From JBBDRJ01 sp963766295 (GTDB lineage Bacteria; Actinomycetota; JAICYB01), in contig CAVXYW010000001.1 of NCBI GenBank assembly GCA_963766295.1, forward strand, positions 372,001-436,000: 64,000 nucleotides of DNA. Reading direction: 5' to 3'. Positions 46,346 to 56,423 of this stretch are shown here, piece after piece (the stretch's first letter is position 1; the number at the start of each line of letters is the position of its first letter). A program made the translations under genes and the position numbers. The notes below the pieces were generated by a model. It did no database searches, was not told the DNA's origin, and saw only the letters and a program-made list of their open reading frames with translations.

Positions 46346-46370
46346 AGAGCGGGCCCTGATGGCCCGCTCT
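46346..46370 (-). terminator. terminator of the ten-module array gene
   Basis: AGAGCGGGCC and GGCCCGCTCT arms with a five-base loop, then TCCTTTC on the coding strand. A second small hairpin (GCGTCT / AGACGC) follows. Confidence 0.85.
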
Positions 46371-46395
46371 GTCGAGATGCGATCCGATCAACGGC

Positions 46396-49218
46396 TTAAG
46401 GGAGGACTTCCTCTTCCCCTTCGATCAACTGGCCGACGAACTCGAAATCGTCGTTGTCGAACTCCGACGAGCCGGAGTCGGCGTCGATGTCCTCAGAGGT
46501 GTTGGCGAGCACGAGGTCCGCCGAACCACCAGCCGAAGTCACGACACCGGCCACTTGGCCGCCGATGGCGTCACCTGAAACAGCATTGGCGTCCTGGGCC
46601 TGATCCGACGAGATATCACCGTCCTGCGAGTTGAAGGAGACGTCGCCGGTGATGGCGGTGACGTCTTCGGCGACCGCGGCGATGACGTTGATGTCGTTGT
46701 CGTCGGCGAGCTGACCGGTGAAGCTACCGAGCAAGTTGTCCGCATCGGCGTCCCCGGTCTCGATGTCGACATCACTCGGAGCTCGTTGGTTGCGTCTACA
46801 GAAGCTTCACCGGCGGAAACGATCCCCAGCACCTGACCGCCCACCCCGTCACCGGAGGTTGCGTTGGCAGCCTGAGAGACGTCGGATGAGTTGTCACCCT
46901 CCTGTGCGTTCACGAAGATATCGCCGGTAATGCTGGCGACGCCGGCGGTATTGGCGGCAACCACGGTGGTCGCAGTGTCGTTGGCGATCTGACCGACGAA
47001 GCTACCGAGGGAGTTGTCCGCATCAGCGTCACCGGTCTCGACGTCTACGTCCTCGGACGTGTTGGCAGCGACAACGTCGGCCGAACCACTGGCGGAGGTC
47101 ACCACACCGATGATCTGACCGCCCACCCCGTCACCGGAGGTTGCGTTGGCAGCCTGAGAGAGGTCGGACGAGTTGTCTCCGTCCTGGGCGTTCACGGAGA
47201 TGTCGCCGATGATGGCCGCCGCCGCCCCGGCGCCGGCGGCAATCACGTTGATCACGGTGTCGTCGGCGAGCTGACCGGTGAAGCTACCGAGCAAGTTGTC
47301 CGCATCGGCGTCACCGGTCTCGATGTCGACGTCCTCGGAGGTGTTGGTTGCGTCTACGGACGCTTCACCGGCGGAAACGATCCCCAGCACCTGACCGCCC
47401 ACCCCGTCACCGGAGGTTGCGTTGGCAGCCTGAGAGACGTCGGATGAGTTGTCACCCTCCTGTGCGTTCACGAAGATATCGCCGGTGATTCCGGCGACGC
47501 TTCCGGCGACACCAGCAACCACGTTGATCACGGTGTCGTCGTCGAGCTGACCGGTAAAGCTACGCGAGCAAGTTGTCCGCATCGGCGTCACCGGTCTCGA
47601 TGTCTACGTCCTCGGAGGTGTTGGCGGCTACAACGTCGGCCGAGCCACCGGCAGAGGTCACCACGCCGATGACCTGACCACCAACGCCGTCGCCCGAAAC
47701 AGCATTGGCGTCCTGGACATGATCAGAGGAGTTATCGCCTTGCATCGTGTTGAAGGAAATGTCGCCGGTTCCGGCTACGGCTCCGTCGTCGGCGGCAACC
47801 ACGTTGCTAGTCGCGTCGTCGTCGAGCTGACCGGTAAAGCTAGCGAGCAAGTTGTCCGCATCGGCGTCACCTGTCTCGACGTCTACGTCCTCGGAGGTGT
47901 TGGTTGCGTCTACGGACGCTTCACCGGCGGAAACGATCCCCAGCACCTGACCGCCCACCCCGTCACCGGAGGTTGCGTTGGCAGCCTGAGAGACGTCGGA
48001 TGAGTTGTCACCCTCCTGTGCGTTCACGGAGAAGGCGCCGATCGATGCTATCGACGTGTCACCGGCGGCAACAACGTTGGTCACGGTGTCGTCGGCGAGC
48101 TGGCCCGTGAAGCTACCGAGCAAGTTGTCCGCATCGGCGTCACCGGTCTCGATGTCTACGTCCTCGGAGGTGTTGGCGGCCACAACGTCGGCGGAACCAC
48201 CGGCAGAGGTCACCACGCCGATGACCTGACCACCAACGCCGTCGCCCGAAACAGCATTGGCGTCCTGGACATGATCAGAGGAGTTATCGCCTTGCATAGT
48301 GTTGAAGGAAATGTCGCCGGTCGTTCCGGCTATGGCCCCGCCGACGGCGGCAACGATGTTGGTCTCGGTCCCTTCGGCGAGCTGACCCGTGAAGCTACCG
48401 AGCAAGTTGTCGGCATCGGCGTCACCCGTGGTGATGTCGACGTCGGTTGACTCGTTGGTTGCATCTACAGACGCGTCACCGGCCGAGACGATCCCCAGCA
48501 CCTGACCGCCCACCCCGTCACCGGACGTAGCGTTGGCCGCCTGAGAGACGTCGGATGAGTTGTCGCCGTCCTGGGCGTTCAAGGAAACATCGCCGGTGAT
48601 GACGGCGGTGGACCCAGCGCCGGAGGCAACGACGTTGGTCTCGTTGTCGTCGGCGAGCTGCCCGACGAAGGTACCGAGAGAGTTGTCCGCATCGGCGTCA
48701 CCGGTCTCGATGTCGACGTCTTCGGATGTGTTGGCCGCTACAACGTCGGCCGAACCGCCGGCGGAGGTCACAACGCCGATGACCTGACCACCAACGCCGT
48801 CACCCGACGTCGCGTCGGCTGCCTGAGAGACGTCGGATGAGTTGTCACCCTCCTGTGCGTTCACGGAGATATCGCCGGTGATGTCGGCGACGTTTCCGTC
48901 GCCGGGGGCAGCGACGATGGTCTCGTTGCCGTCGGCGAGCTGTCCAGTGAAGTTTGTTGCGTCGTTGGTTCCGGTGGCGTCGCCGGTCTCGATGTCGACG
49001 TCCTCGGATCGATTGGTGGCGTCGATGGCGGAATCTCCAGATGAAACGACGCCGACGACCTGACCGCCGACGGCGTCGCCGGAGTTCGACGCGCCGCCCT
49101 GATCGGTGCTCGACTCGTTGTCGCCGGTCTGCTCGTTCTGAGCTTGGGCGAGGCCCGCCGCCGAGGCGGAGCCAAGGGTCAGGAGCGCAACCACGACCAA
49201 CCTGAGTGCTTTGTTCAT
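46396..49218 (-). CDS. secreted A/B-repeat protein, ten modules (frame broken twice)
   Basis: Taken across frames, this encodes about 940 residues: signal peptide MNKALRLVVVALLTLGSASA, then five A/B pairs, each about 88 residues per module, with a linker rich in FTGQLADD and ITGDISVNAQ segments, and the C-terminal cap VAGVVTSAGGSADLV then DFEFVGQLIEGEEEVLP. The frame breaks near 47573, where paralogous copies read CTCGCTAGC but this one has an extra base, and near 46774-46785, where two extra bases are present. The upstream eight-module gene ends only about 60 bases before with no terminator between, so the two form one transcript. Confidence 0.85.
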
Positions 49219-49277
49219 TCGAGGACCCTTTCGAGGACCTTTTCGCCGCCTGCGAATGGTCAAATGATCACCGGACC

Positions 49278-51359
49278 TTAGTCGTCGGTCTCGACCAACG
49301 TGGCCTGCTGTCCAACGAACTCCTCGGACGTGTTGAAGAAGAACGACTCGCCGGACTCGCCGTCGACGCCATCGGAGGCGTTGGCCAGAACGAGATCCGC
49401 CGATCCGCCAGCCGAAGTTACGACGCCGGCCACAAGACCGCCGACGGCATCACCCGACGCAGCGTTCGCTTCCTGGACCTCATGTGACGAGACGTCACCA
49501 TCCAACGTGTTGAACTCGATTTCCGCGACCGTGGTGTCGAACGTGGTTCCGATGATTGCAACCTGCCCGGTGGTGTTGGCCACGAAGTTGTCAGCCACCG
49601 CATCGCCGGTCGCGATGTCCACGTCGCTGGACTCGTTGGTTGCATCAACTGATGCATCTCCTGATGACACGACCCCCAGCACCTGACCGCCCACACCATC
49701 ACCGGTCGTGGCGTCGGCGGCCTGCGAGTGGTCGGCGGAGTTGTCACCTACCTGCTCATTGAGGGACAAGCCGACGAGGGCGGTGTCGATCGTTATGCCG
49801 GCGACGGCCTCTTGACCGACGATTGCGACGTTTTCGTTGTCCGCCAAGGCGTCACCGGTTTCTACGTCGACATCCTCAGACGTGTTGGCGGCGACAACGT
49901 CGGCCGAACCGCCCGCAGATGTGACTACGCCTATGACTTGACCACCGACGCCGTCGCCAGACGCTGAGTCGGCGACCTGGGAGAGGTCGGAGGAGTTATC
50001 GCCTTCCTGGGTGTTCAAGTCGACGCCGGCGAGGGCCGTGTCGATGAACACCGAGGCGACGGCGAGCTGACCTGTTAGGTGCTCGCCAACGAGATTGTCG
50101 GCGGTGGCGTCACCACTCTCGATGTCGACGTCCTCGGAGCGGTTGGTTGCATCAACGGATGTGTCGCCGGCCGAAACGATGCCAAGCACCTGACCACCTA
50201 CACCATCGCCAGTTGCGGCATTGGCGGCCTGCGAGATGTCGGCAGAGTTGTCACCGTCTTGGTTGTTGAAAGAAACCCCGGCGATGGCCTCGTCGATGGA
50301 CGTCGAAGTAACGGTCTCTTGACCGACTAGTGCGACGTTTTCGTTGTCCGCCAAGGCGTCACCGGTTTCCGCGTCGACGTCCTCAGACGTGTTGGCGGCG
50401 ACAACGTCGGCCGAACCGCCGGCAGATGTGACTACGCCTATGACTTGACCACCGACGCCATCACCCGACGCAGCGTCGGCAGCCTGGGAGATGTCTGAGG
50501 AGTTGTCACCCTCCTGGGTGTTCAAGTCGACGCCGGCTATAGCGTCTGCGATGCCGATACCGGCGACCGAGAGCTGGCCAGTGAGTTGGTTGTTGAAATT
50601 GTCGGCGGTGGCGTCACCACTCTCGATGTCGACGTCCTCGGAGCGGTTGGTTGCATCAACGGACGCGTCGCCGGCCGAAACGATGCCAAGCACCTGACCA
50701 CCTACACCATCGCCAGTTGCGGCGTTGGCGGCCTGCGAGATGTCAGATGAGCTATCGCCGTCTTGGGTGTTAGCAGTGACACCGGCTATGGCGTTTTCGA
50801 TTCCGATAGTCAACACGGACTGTTGGCCGACGAACCCAACAGCTTCGTTGAGCGCCAAGGCGTTGCCCGTCTCTACGTCGACATCCTCAGAAGTGTTGGC
50901 CGCAACAACGTCGGCGGAACCGCCGGCAGATGTCACAACTCCGATGATCTGACCGCCAACACCGTCACCCGACGTCGCGTCGGCTGCCTGGGAGATGTCG
51001 GAGGAGATCTCACCTTCTTGGGTGTTAAGGGCGATGCCGGTGATTGAGCTTTCGATGACGACCGCAGTATCGAGGACGAGCTGGCCGGTATCGCGGGTGA
51101 CGAGATTCGTGGCGGTGGCGTCACCGGTCTCGACGTCGACGTCTTCGGAGCGGTTGGTTGCATCAACGGAAGCGTCACCGGACGAAACAACTCCGGTGAT
51201 CTGACCGCCAACGGCGTCCCCACTGGACGACGCACCCGTCTGCGCTGTCTCCGAGGAGATGTCATCTTCGGCGTCGTTCTGGGCCTGCGCCGCAGCGCCC
51301 ATCGACAACCCGCTCAGGGCGAGGGCCCCCACCAAAAGGATCTTGATCAGCTTGCTCAT
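49278..51359 (-). CDS. secreted A/B-repeat protein, eight modules
   Basis: The 693-residue product starts MSKLIKILLVGALALSGLSM with signal cleavage near AAAQA, then four A/B pairs of about 85 residues per module. The intermodule linkers differ from the short paralogues: they contain hydrophobic stretches such as IESSITGIALNTQEG and IENAIAGVTANTQDG. The last module is more diverged (GGLVAGVVTSAGGSADLV, ANASDGVDGESG) and ends EEFVGQQATLVETDD. It is highly acidic and has no cysteine. A shared promoter block lies 50-80 bases upstream, and it is probably co-transcribed with the ten-module gene. Confidence 0.9.
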   Translation of the reverse strand: MSKLIKILLVGALALSGLSMGAAAQAQNDAEDDISSETAQTGASSSGDAVGGQITGVVSSGDASVDATNRSEDVDVETGDATATNLVTRDTGQLVLDTAVVIESSITGIALNTQEGEISSDISQAADATSGDGVGGQIIGVVTSAGGSADVVAANTSEDVDVETGNALALNEAVGFVGQQSVLTIGIENAIAGVTANTQDGDSSSDISQAANAATGDGVGGQVLGIVSAGDASVDATNRSEDVDIESGDATADNFNNQLTGQLSVAGIGIADAIAGVDLNTQEGDNSSDISQAADAASGDGVGGQVIGVVTSAGGSADVVAANTSEDVDAETGDALADNENVALVGQETVTSTSIDEAIAGVSFNNQDGDNSADISQAANAATGDGVGGQVLGIVSAGDTSVDATNRSEDVDIESGDATADNLVGEHLTGQLAVASVFIDTALAGVDLNTQEGDNSSDLSQVADSASGDGVGGQVIGVVTSAGGSADVVAANTSEDVDVETGDALADNENVAIVGQEAVAGITIDTALVGLSLNEQVGDNSADHSQAADATTGDGVGGQVLGVVSSGDASVDATNESSDVDIATGDAVADNFVANTTGQVAIIGTTFDTTVAEIEFNTLDGDVSSHEVQEANAASGDAVGGLVAGVVTSAGGSADLVLANASDGVDGESGESFFFNTSEEFVGQQATLVETDD

Positions 51360-51407
51360 TCCGAAGGGTCCCTCCGCCTGACCGCCGAATACGAGAGGTG
51401 CTGCGCA

Positions 51408-51437
51408 TGTCTACCAGCCAGGCTCCTCGGAGCGCAA
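51408..51437 (-). promoter_or_regulatory. promoter candidate of the eight-module gene
   Basis: TTGCGC (51437-51432), 18 bases, then TAGACA (51413-51408), preceded by GGCTGG. Upstream is GATCGACATAAAACC, a block also found before other array genes. Confidence 0.6.
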
Positions 51438-51506
51438 GGTTTTATGTCGATCTGATGACGAGCCGATTACGGAATGATCGGGCTTCGGCCCCCTGACAGC
51501 AGAAAT

Positions 51507-51535
51507 AAAAGCGGGCCCTCGAAGGGCCCGCTTTT
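51507..51535 (-). terminator. bidirectional terminator after the four-module gene at 51.6 kb
   Basis: AAAAGCGGGCCC and GGGCCCGCTTTT arms around a five-base loop; A- and T-tracts on both sides. Confidence 0.88.
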
Positions 51536-51555
51536 CAATTGGCAGATCCGGGCGC

Positions 51556-52641
51556 TCAGCCGGGGTCCACTTCCCCTTCGATCTGCTGCCCGACGAACTC
51601 TTCAACTTCGTTGTCGAACTCGGAGAGGCCGGACTCGGCGTCCACGTCCTCAGACGTGTTGGCTAGCACGAGGTCGGCCGAACCACCAGCCGACGTCACG
51701 ACACCAGCGACCTGACCGGCAACTGCATCACCAGAGTTGGCCGAAGCGTCCTGCACGATCTCGCTGGAGATCTCGCCGTCCGAGAAGTTTGCGGCTTCGA
51801 CGCCGAAGGCGTCCTGGCCCACGGTGTGGTCCACGAAGTTGTCGGCGAGCGCATCCCCGGTCTCCACGTCGACATCGGTGGACTCGTTGGTGGCGTCAAC
51901 CGACGCGTCACCGGCCGAAACGATACCGAGCACCTGACCGCCAACTCCGTCGCCGGAAGCGGCGGACGCCGTCTGTGCGAGCTCACTGGAGATGTCGTCA
52001 TCGGCGTCGTTCTCGCCGCCGTCGAAAGCGAACTGGCCGACGCCGTTGCATGGACCCAAGAGACAGAGGGTCGGACCTACGAAGTTGTTCGCGTCGGCGT
52101 CGCCGGTTTCGATGTCCACGTCCTCGGATGTGTTGGCCGCAACGACGTCGGCCGAGCCACCTGCGGAGGTAACGACACCGATCACTTGGCCGCCGACTCC
52201 GTCCCCTGAGGTAGCGTCGGCAGCCTGCGACACCTCGCTCGAGATCTCGGCGCCGGACTCGAGCTCGTTGGTGCCGCCGCCAACGCTGAGTTGCCCGACG
52301 AACTGGTTCAGGCCGTTGGACCCGTTGGCGTCGCCGGTTTCTATGTCGACGCCCTCAGAGCGGTTGGTTGCATCGACGGAGGCGTCGCCGGCGGAAACCA
52401 CACCAACGACCTGACCGGCTACTGCGTCACCGCTGGACGAGGATCCCGACTGCGTATTGCCGTTGTCCGAGGAGATGTCACCCTCGCCGTCGTTTTGACC
52501 CGGAGATGCGCTTGCGGAACTTGTGGGGCCGGCAAGAGCCACAGGGGCGTCTAGCCACAGCGCAGCGAGCGCTTGGGCAACCACGAGTAGCCCCCCGAGC
52601 ACCAACGCGCCCACGCGAATGAACTTAGGGAGCCTGCTCAT
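51556..52641 (-). CDS. secreted A/B-repeat protein, four modules (with cysteine pair)
   Basis: The 361-residue product has a long signal region (FIRVGALVLGGLLVVAQALAAL, then VALAG) and two A/B pairs. It is the only array protein with cysteines: a short insert LCLLGPCNGVGQ after the second module, which could form a small disulfide loop. The C-terminal cap is AVAGQVAGVVTSAGGSADLV then VEEFVGQQIEGEVDPG. It has its own promoter candidate and terminator, so it is a single-gene unit. Confidence 0.88.
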   Translation of the reverse strand: MSRLPKFIRVGALVLGGLLVVAQALAALWLDAPVALAGPTSSASASPGQNDGEGDISSDNGNTQSGSSSSGDAVAGQVVGVVSAGDASVDATNRSEGVDIETGDANGSNGLNQFVGQLSVGGGTNELESGAEISSEVSQAADATSGDGVGGQVIGVVTSAGGSADVVAANTSEDVDIETGDADANNFVGPTLCLLGPCNGVGQFAFDGGENDADDDISSELAQTASAASGDGVGGQVLGIVSAGDASVDATNESTDVDVETGDALADNFVDHTVGQDAFGVEAANFSDGEISSEIVQDASANSGDAVAGQVAGVVTSAGGSADLVLANTSEDVDAESGLSEFDNEVEEFVGQQIEGEVDPG

Positions 52642-52683
52642 ACCTTGGAGCTCCTTCCGCCGACCCTGGAAACCTAAGCGGTC

Positions 52684-52711
52684 ATCCTAGATGGTGGCCG
52701 GAGTATTTCAA
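52684..52711 (-). promoter_or_regulatory. promoter candidate of the four-module gene at 51.6 kb
   Basis: TTGAAA (52711-52706), 16 bases, TAGGAT (52689-52684). It begins five bases after the terminator of the preceding gene. Confidence 0.5.
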
Positions 52712-52715
52712 AAGA

Positions 52716-52744
52716 AGAGCGGGCCCCCGAAAGGGGCCCGCTCT
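52716..52744 (-). terminator. array terminator after the gene at 52.8 kb
   Basis: Arms AGAGCGGGCCCC and GGGGCCCGCTCT around CGAAA, then TCTTTTG on the coding strand. Confidence 0.9.
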
Positions 52745-52770
52745 AAGTACTTGATTCAGGTGGCTATCTG

Positions 52771-53766
52771 CTAATCGCCATTGATCACGCCGGCGTTCTG
52801 CTGACCGACGAATTCCTCGAGATTGTTGAAGAAGAACGAGTCGCCCGACTCACCGTCCACGTCCTCGGACGTGTTGGCGAGCACGAGGTCAGCCGAACCA
52901 CCAGCCGACGTCACGACACCCGCGACCTGACCGGCAACGGCATCACCGGAGCTGGCCGAAGCGTCCTGCGCCACCTCACTCGAGATCTCACCATCGGAGA
53001 AGTTGTCTCCGCCGGCAAAGGACTCCTGACCAACAGCGTGGCCTAGGAAGTTTTCCGAGTCGGCATCGCCGGTCTCCACGTCGACATCGGTGGACTCGTT
53101 GGTGGCGTCAACCGACGCGTCACCGGCCGAAACGATACCGAGCACCTGACCGCCAACTCCGTCGCCGGAAGCGGCGGACGCCGTCTGTGCGACCTCACTG
53201 GAGATGTCGTCATCGGCGTCGTTCTCGCCACCGTCGAAATTGGCCTGGCCGACACCTGCCTCAACGCCATTGTCGGCGAAGGAGTCACCGGTCTCGATGT
53301 CTACTTCCTCAGATGTATTGGCGGCCACAACATCGGCCGAACCACCTGCGGAGGTCACAACACCGATCACCGATCCACCAACACCGTCACCGGTCGAGGA
53401 AGCTGCGTTCTGAGCGACCTCACTGGAGATGTCGCCTTCGGCTTCATTCTCGCCACCAGACCCGTTGAGCTGGCCCACGTCTTGGCCCAGCCCGTTGAAC
53501 GCGTTGGCGTCGCCGGTCTCGATGTCGACATCCTCGGAGCTGTTGGTTGCGTCGACGGAAGCGTCGCCGGCGGAAACCACTCCCACGACCTGACCGCCCA
53601 CTGCGTCACCGCTGGACGAAGTACCGGTCTGCGCGACTTCGCTGGAGATGTCGCCCTCAGCGTCGTTCGGCCCGCCGCCACCTTCGCCGGCCAAAGCTGA
53701 ATCGCCGATCGCGAAGCCAACGATTGCAAAGAGAGCAACAAGGAAAACCTTGAGAAGTTTGTTCAT
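52771..53766 (-). CDS. secreted A/B-repeat protein, four modules
   Basis: The 331-residue product starts MNKLLKVFLVALFAIVGFAI with cleavage near SALAG. The modules read A, B, A, B. The second has GGSVIGVV where other modules have GGQV, a feature shared with the next three paralogues upstream. The cap ends NLEEFVGQQNAGVINGD. AGGAGGTGCGAACGA before the ATG is the ribosome site common to these genes. The modules carry no cysteine. No TTGCGC-type promoter is seen upstream; a weak TAAGAT may serve, or read-through from the preceding gene. Confidence 0.9.
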   Translation of the reverse strand: MNKLLKVFLVALFAIVGFAIGDSALAGEGGGGPNDAEGDISSEVAQTGTSSSGDAVGGQVVGVVSAGDASVDATNSSEDVDIETGDANAFNGLGQDVGQLNGSGGENEAEGDISSEVAQNAASSTGDGVGGSVIGVVTSAGGSADVVAANTSEEVDIETGDSFADNGVEAGVGQANFDGGENDADDDISSEVAQTASAASGDGVGGQVLGIVSAGDASVDATNESTDVDVETGDADSENFLGHAVGQESFAGGDNFSDGEISSEVAQDASASSGDAVAGQVAGVVTSAGGSADLVLANTSEDVDGESGDSFFFNNLEEFVGQQNAGVINGD

Positions 53767-53856
53767 TCGTTCGCACCTCCTATCCACCCAGCTGGTTTGA
53801 AGACTCCTGCATCTTAAAGGGCTCCCCAGCGGAGGGCTAGGCAGCGTCCTAAAAGG

Positions 53857-53884
53857 TGAGCGGGCCCCCGAAGGGGCCCGCTCA
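53857..53884 (-). terminator. array terminator after the gene at 53.9 kb
   Basis: Arms TGAGCGGGCCCC and GGGGCCCGCTCA around CGAA, then CCTTTTAGG on the coding strand. Confidence 0.9.
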
Positions 53885-53910
53885 TGACCTGGAACTGAAG
53901 AGCTAAGCGA

Positions 53911-54909
53911 CTACTCGTCTTCGTCGATCTGCTGACCGACGAACTCCTCGGACTCGTTAGTGAATTCCGAGAAGCCCGACTCAGCGTCGACGTCCTCAGA
54001 GGTGTTGGCGAGCACGAGGTCCGCCGAACCACCAGCCGAGGTCACCACACCGGCAACCTGCCCGGCAACGGCGTCACCCGAGTTGGCAGAAGCATCCTGC
54101 GCCAACTCAGAGGAGATCTCGCCGTCCGAGAAGTTGTCACCACCGTCGCTCTCTTGTCCGACTTCGTAGTCGGCCTCGTTGTTGGCGAAAGCATCGCCGG
54201 TGGAGATGTCGACGTCGGTCGACTCGTTGGTGGCGTCAACTGAGGCGTCACCAGCCGACACGATGCCCAGGACCTGGCCGCCAACGCCGTCGCCTGAAGC
54301 GGCGGAAGCGTTCTGGCTCATCTCGAAGGAGATGTCGTCCTCGGCGTCGTTCTGGCCGTCGCCATCGTTGGTCTGGCCCACATCGAGGCCACCACCACCG
54401 TCTTCGTCCGCGTCGTTGTCGGCGAAAGCCTCACCGGTCTCGATGTCGACATCCTCGGAGGTGTTGGCGGCCACAACGTCGGCCGAACCACCTGCAGAGG
54501 TCACAACACCGATCACCGAACCACCGACTCCGTCACCGGAGCTGGCCGAAGCGTCCTGAACGAACTCGGCGGAGATCTCACCAGACTCCAGCTCGTTGTC
54601 GCCGCCGCTGTTGTTCTCCTGTCCGACCTCAGCATCGAGCTCGTTGATGGCCGAGGCCTCACCGGTCTCGATGTCAACGTCCTCGGAGCGGTTGGTTGCG
54701 TCGACGGAAGCGTCGCCGGCGGAAACAACACCAACGACCTGACCGCCCACTGCGTCACCGCTGGACGAGGTACCGGACTGAGTGGTCTCCGAAGAGATGT
54801 CGTCCTCGGCGTCGTTCTGACCGCTACCTCCAGCCAAAGCTGAGCCGCCGATCGCGAAGCCGACCACCGTGAAGAGCGCTACCAAAAAGATCTTGAAAAG
54901 CTTGTTCAT
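53911..54909 (-). CDS. secreted A/B-repeat protein, four modules
   Basis: The 332-residue product starts MNKLFKIFLVALFTVVGFAI (cleavage near SALAG). Two A/B pairs are separated by Gly/Asp/Asn-rich linkers such as ENNSGGDNE and QTNDGDGQNDAE. It ends SEEFVGQQIDEDE. It is nearly identical to the next gene upstream, including the leader region, so they are recent duplicates. The start at 54909 follows the family ribosome site; the longer frame runs back through the leader and is rejected. Confidence 0.9.
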   Translation of the reverse strand: MNKLFKIFLVALFTVVGFAIGGSALAGGSGQNDAEDDISSETTQSGTSSSGDAVGGQVVGVVSAGDASVDATNRSEDVDIETGEASAINELDAEVGQENNSGGDNELESGEISAEFVQDASASSGDGVGGSVIGVVTSAGGSADVVAANTSEDVDIETGEAFADNDADEDGGGGLDVGQTNDGDGQNDAEDDISFEMSQNASAASGDGVGGQVLGIVSAGDASVDATNESTDVDISTGDAFANNEADYEVGQESDGGDNFSDGEISSELAQDASANSGDAVAGQVAGVVTSAGGSADLVLANTSEDVDAESGFSEFTNESEEFVGQQIDEDE

Positions 54910-55007
54910 TCGTTCGCACCTCCTTCCTGCCCTGCTGTATTGCCCGTAGTGCGCGAGGTGCGTTGCAGCTTGGCGCTGCCCCACCCAGCCCGCACCCGGA
55001 CTTGTAC

Positions 55008-55036
55008 GTTCTACCAGCCGCGAGCCTGGAGCGCAA
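55008..55036 (-). promoter_or_regulatory. promoter candidate of the gene at 53.9 kb
   Basis: TTGCGC (55036-55031), 17 bases, TAGAAC (55013-55008) preceded by GGCTGG; CATAAAACC lies just upstream. It is the same as the copy at 56258-56286. Confidence 0.62.
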
Positions 55037-55122
55037 GGTTTTATGACGATCCGATTACGATCAGAGAACGAGCCGAGGGCAAACTAGCCCTTGACCTGGG
55101 GGAACGGTCCATCCGAAAAGAA

Positions 55123-55148
55123 GAGCGGGCCCCCGAAGGGGCCCGCTC
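55123..55148 (-). terminator. array terminator after the gene at 55.2 kb
   Basis: Arms GAGCGGGCCCC and GGGGCCCGCTC around CGAA, then TTCTTTTCGG on the coding strand. Confidence 0.9.
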
Positions 55149-55184
55149 AGAACTTCCACTTCTTGAATCCGTTCCTCTAACTAG

Positions 55185-56159
55185 CTAGTCGGTCTGCTGA
55201 CCAACGAACTCCTCGGACTCGTTAGTGAATTCCGAGAAGCCCGACTCAGCGTCGACGTCCTCAGAGGTGTTGGCGAGCACGAGGTCCGCCGAACCACCAG
55301 CCGAGGTCACCACACCGGCAACCTGCCCGGCAACGGCGTCACCCGAGTTGGCATTCGCATCCTGCGTCAACTCAGAGGAGATCTCACCGTCGTCGAAGTT
55401 GTCACCGCCGTCGTTCTCTTGACCGACTTCGTAGTCGACTTCGTTGTTGGCGAAAGCATCGCCGGTCTCGACGTCGACGTCGGTCGACTCGTTGGTGGCG
55501 TCAACTGAGGCGTCACCAGCCGAAACGATACCCAGGACCTGGCCACCGACTCCGTCGCCCGAGGCGGCGGAAGCGGTCTGGCTCATCTCGAAGGAGATGT
55601 CGTCCTCGGCGTCGTTCTCACCGCCGTCCGACTCCTGACCCACATCGAGGTCGCCATCGATGCCGTCCGCGTCGTTGTCGGCGAAAGCCTCACCGGTCTC
55701 GATGTCGACATCCTCGGAGGTGTTAGCGGCCACAACGTCGGCCGAACCACCTGCAGAGGTCACAACACCGATCACCGAACCACCGACTCCGTCACCGGAG
55801 CTGGCCGAAGCGTCCTGAACGAACTCAGCGGAGATCTCACCAGGAGACTCCAGCTCGTTCTCGCCGCCAAAGTTTTCCTGACCGACCTCAGCATCGAGTT
55901 CGTTGATGGCCGAGGCCTCACCGGTCTCGATGTCAACGTCCTCGGAGCGGTTGGTTGCGTCGACGGAAGCGTCGCCAGCGGAAACAACACCAACGACCTG
56001 ACCGCCCACTGCATCACCGCTGGACGAGGTACCGGACTGAGTGGTCTCCGAAGAGATGTCGTCCTCAGCGTCGTTATTGCCAGCCAAAGCCGAACCGCCC
56101 ATCGAGAATCCGACCACCGTGAAGAGCGCTACCAAAAAGATCTTGAAAAGCTTGTTCAT
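55185..56159 (-). CDS. secreted A/B-repeat protein, four modules
   Basis: The 324-residue product (MNKLFKIFLVALFTVVGFSM, cleavage near SALAG) has two A/B pairs and ends SEEFVGQQTD. It is the near-twin of the gene at 53.9 kb; differences cluster in the linkers (for example NFGGENELESPG against NNSGGDNELESG) and the C-terminal tip, while the A and B cores are almost unchanged. The 150 or more bases upstream are also duplicated. Confidence 0.9.
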   Translation of the reverse strand: MNKLFKIFLVALFTVVGFSMGGSALAGNNDAEDDISSETTQSGTSSSGDAVGGQVVGVVSAGDASVDATNRSEDVDIETGEASAINELDAEVGQENFGGENELESPGEISAEFVQDASASSGDGVGGSVIGVVTSAGGSADVVAANTSEDVDIETGEAFADNDADGIDGDLDVGQESDGGENDAEDDISFEMSQTASAASGDGVGGQVLGIVSAGDASVDATNESTDVDVETGDAFANNEVDYEVGQENDGGDNFDDGEISSELTQDANANSGDAVAGQVAGVVTSAGGSADLVLANTSEDVDAESGFSEFTNESEEFVGQQTD

Positions 56160-56257
56160 TCGTTCGCACCTCCTTCCTGCCCTGCTGTATTGCCCGTAGT
56201 GCGCGAGGTGCGTTGCAGCTTGGCGCTGCCCCACCCAGCCCGCATCCGGACTCGTAA

Positions 56258-56286
56258 GTTCTACCAGCCGCGAGCCTGGAGCGCAA
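56258..56286 (-). promoter_or_regulatory. promoter candidate of the gene at 55.2 kb
   Basis: TTGCGC (56286-56281), 17 bases, TAGAAC (56263-56258) preceded by GGCTGG, with CATAAAACC upstream. Confidence 0.62.
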
Positions 56287-56371
56287 GGTTTTATGACGAT
56301 CCAATTACGATCCGTAATCGAGCAAGCGAAGAAATGGCCTCTGACCTGGGGGAACGATCCATCCGAAAAGA

Positions 56372-56399
56372 AGAGCGGGCCCCCGAAGGGGCCCGCTCT
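56372..56399 (-). terminator. array terminator after the gene at 56.4 kb
   Basis: Arms AGAGCGGGCCCC and GGGGCCCGCTCT around CGAA, then TCTTTTCGG on the coding strand. Confidence 0.9.
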
Positions 56400-56423
56400 C
56401 GAAACGCTAATCCAGGAAGCGAA

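Noticed and set aside
47719..56017. Many long open frames on the opposite strand and in other frames of the array
   Set aside because: They recur at the same place in every module and follow from the biased codons of the true frame. They lack ribosome sites and would read into repetitive low-complexity sequence.
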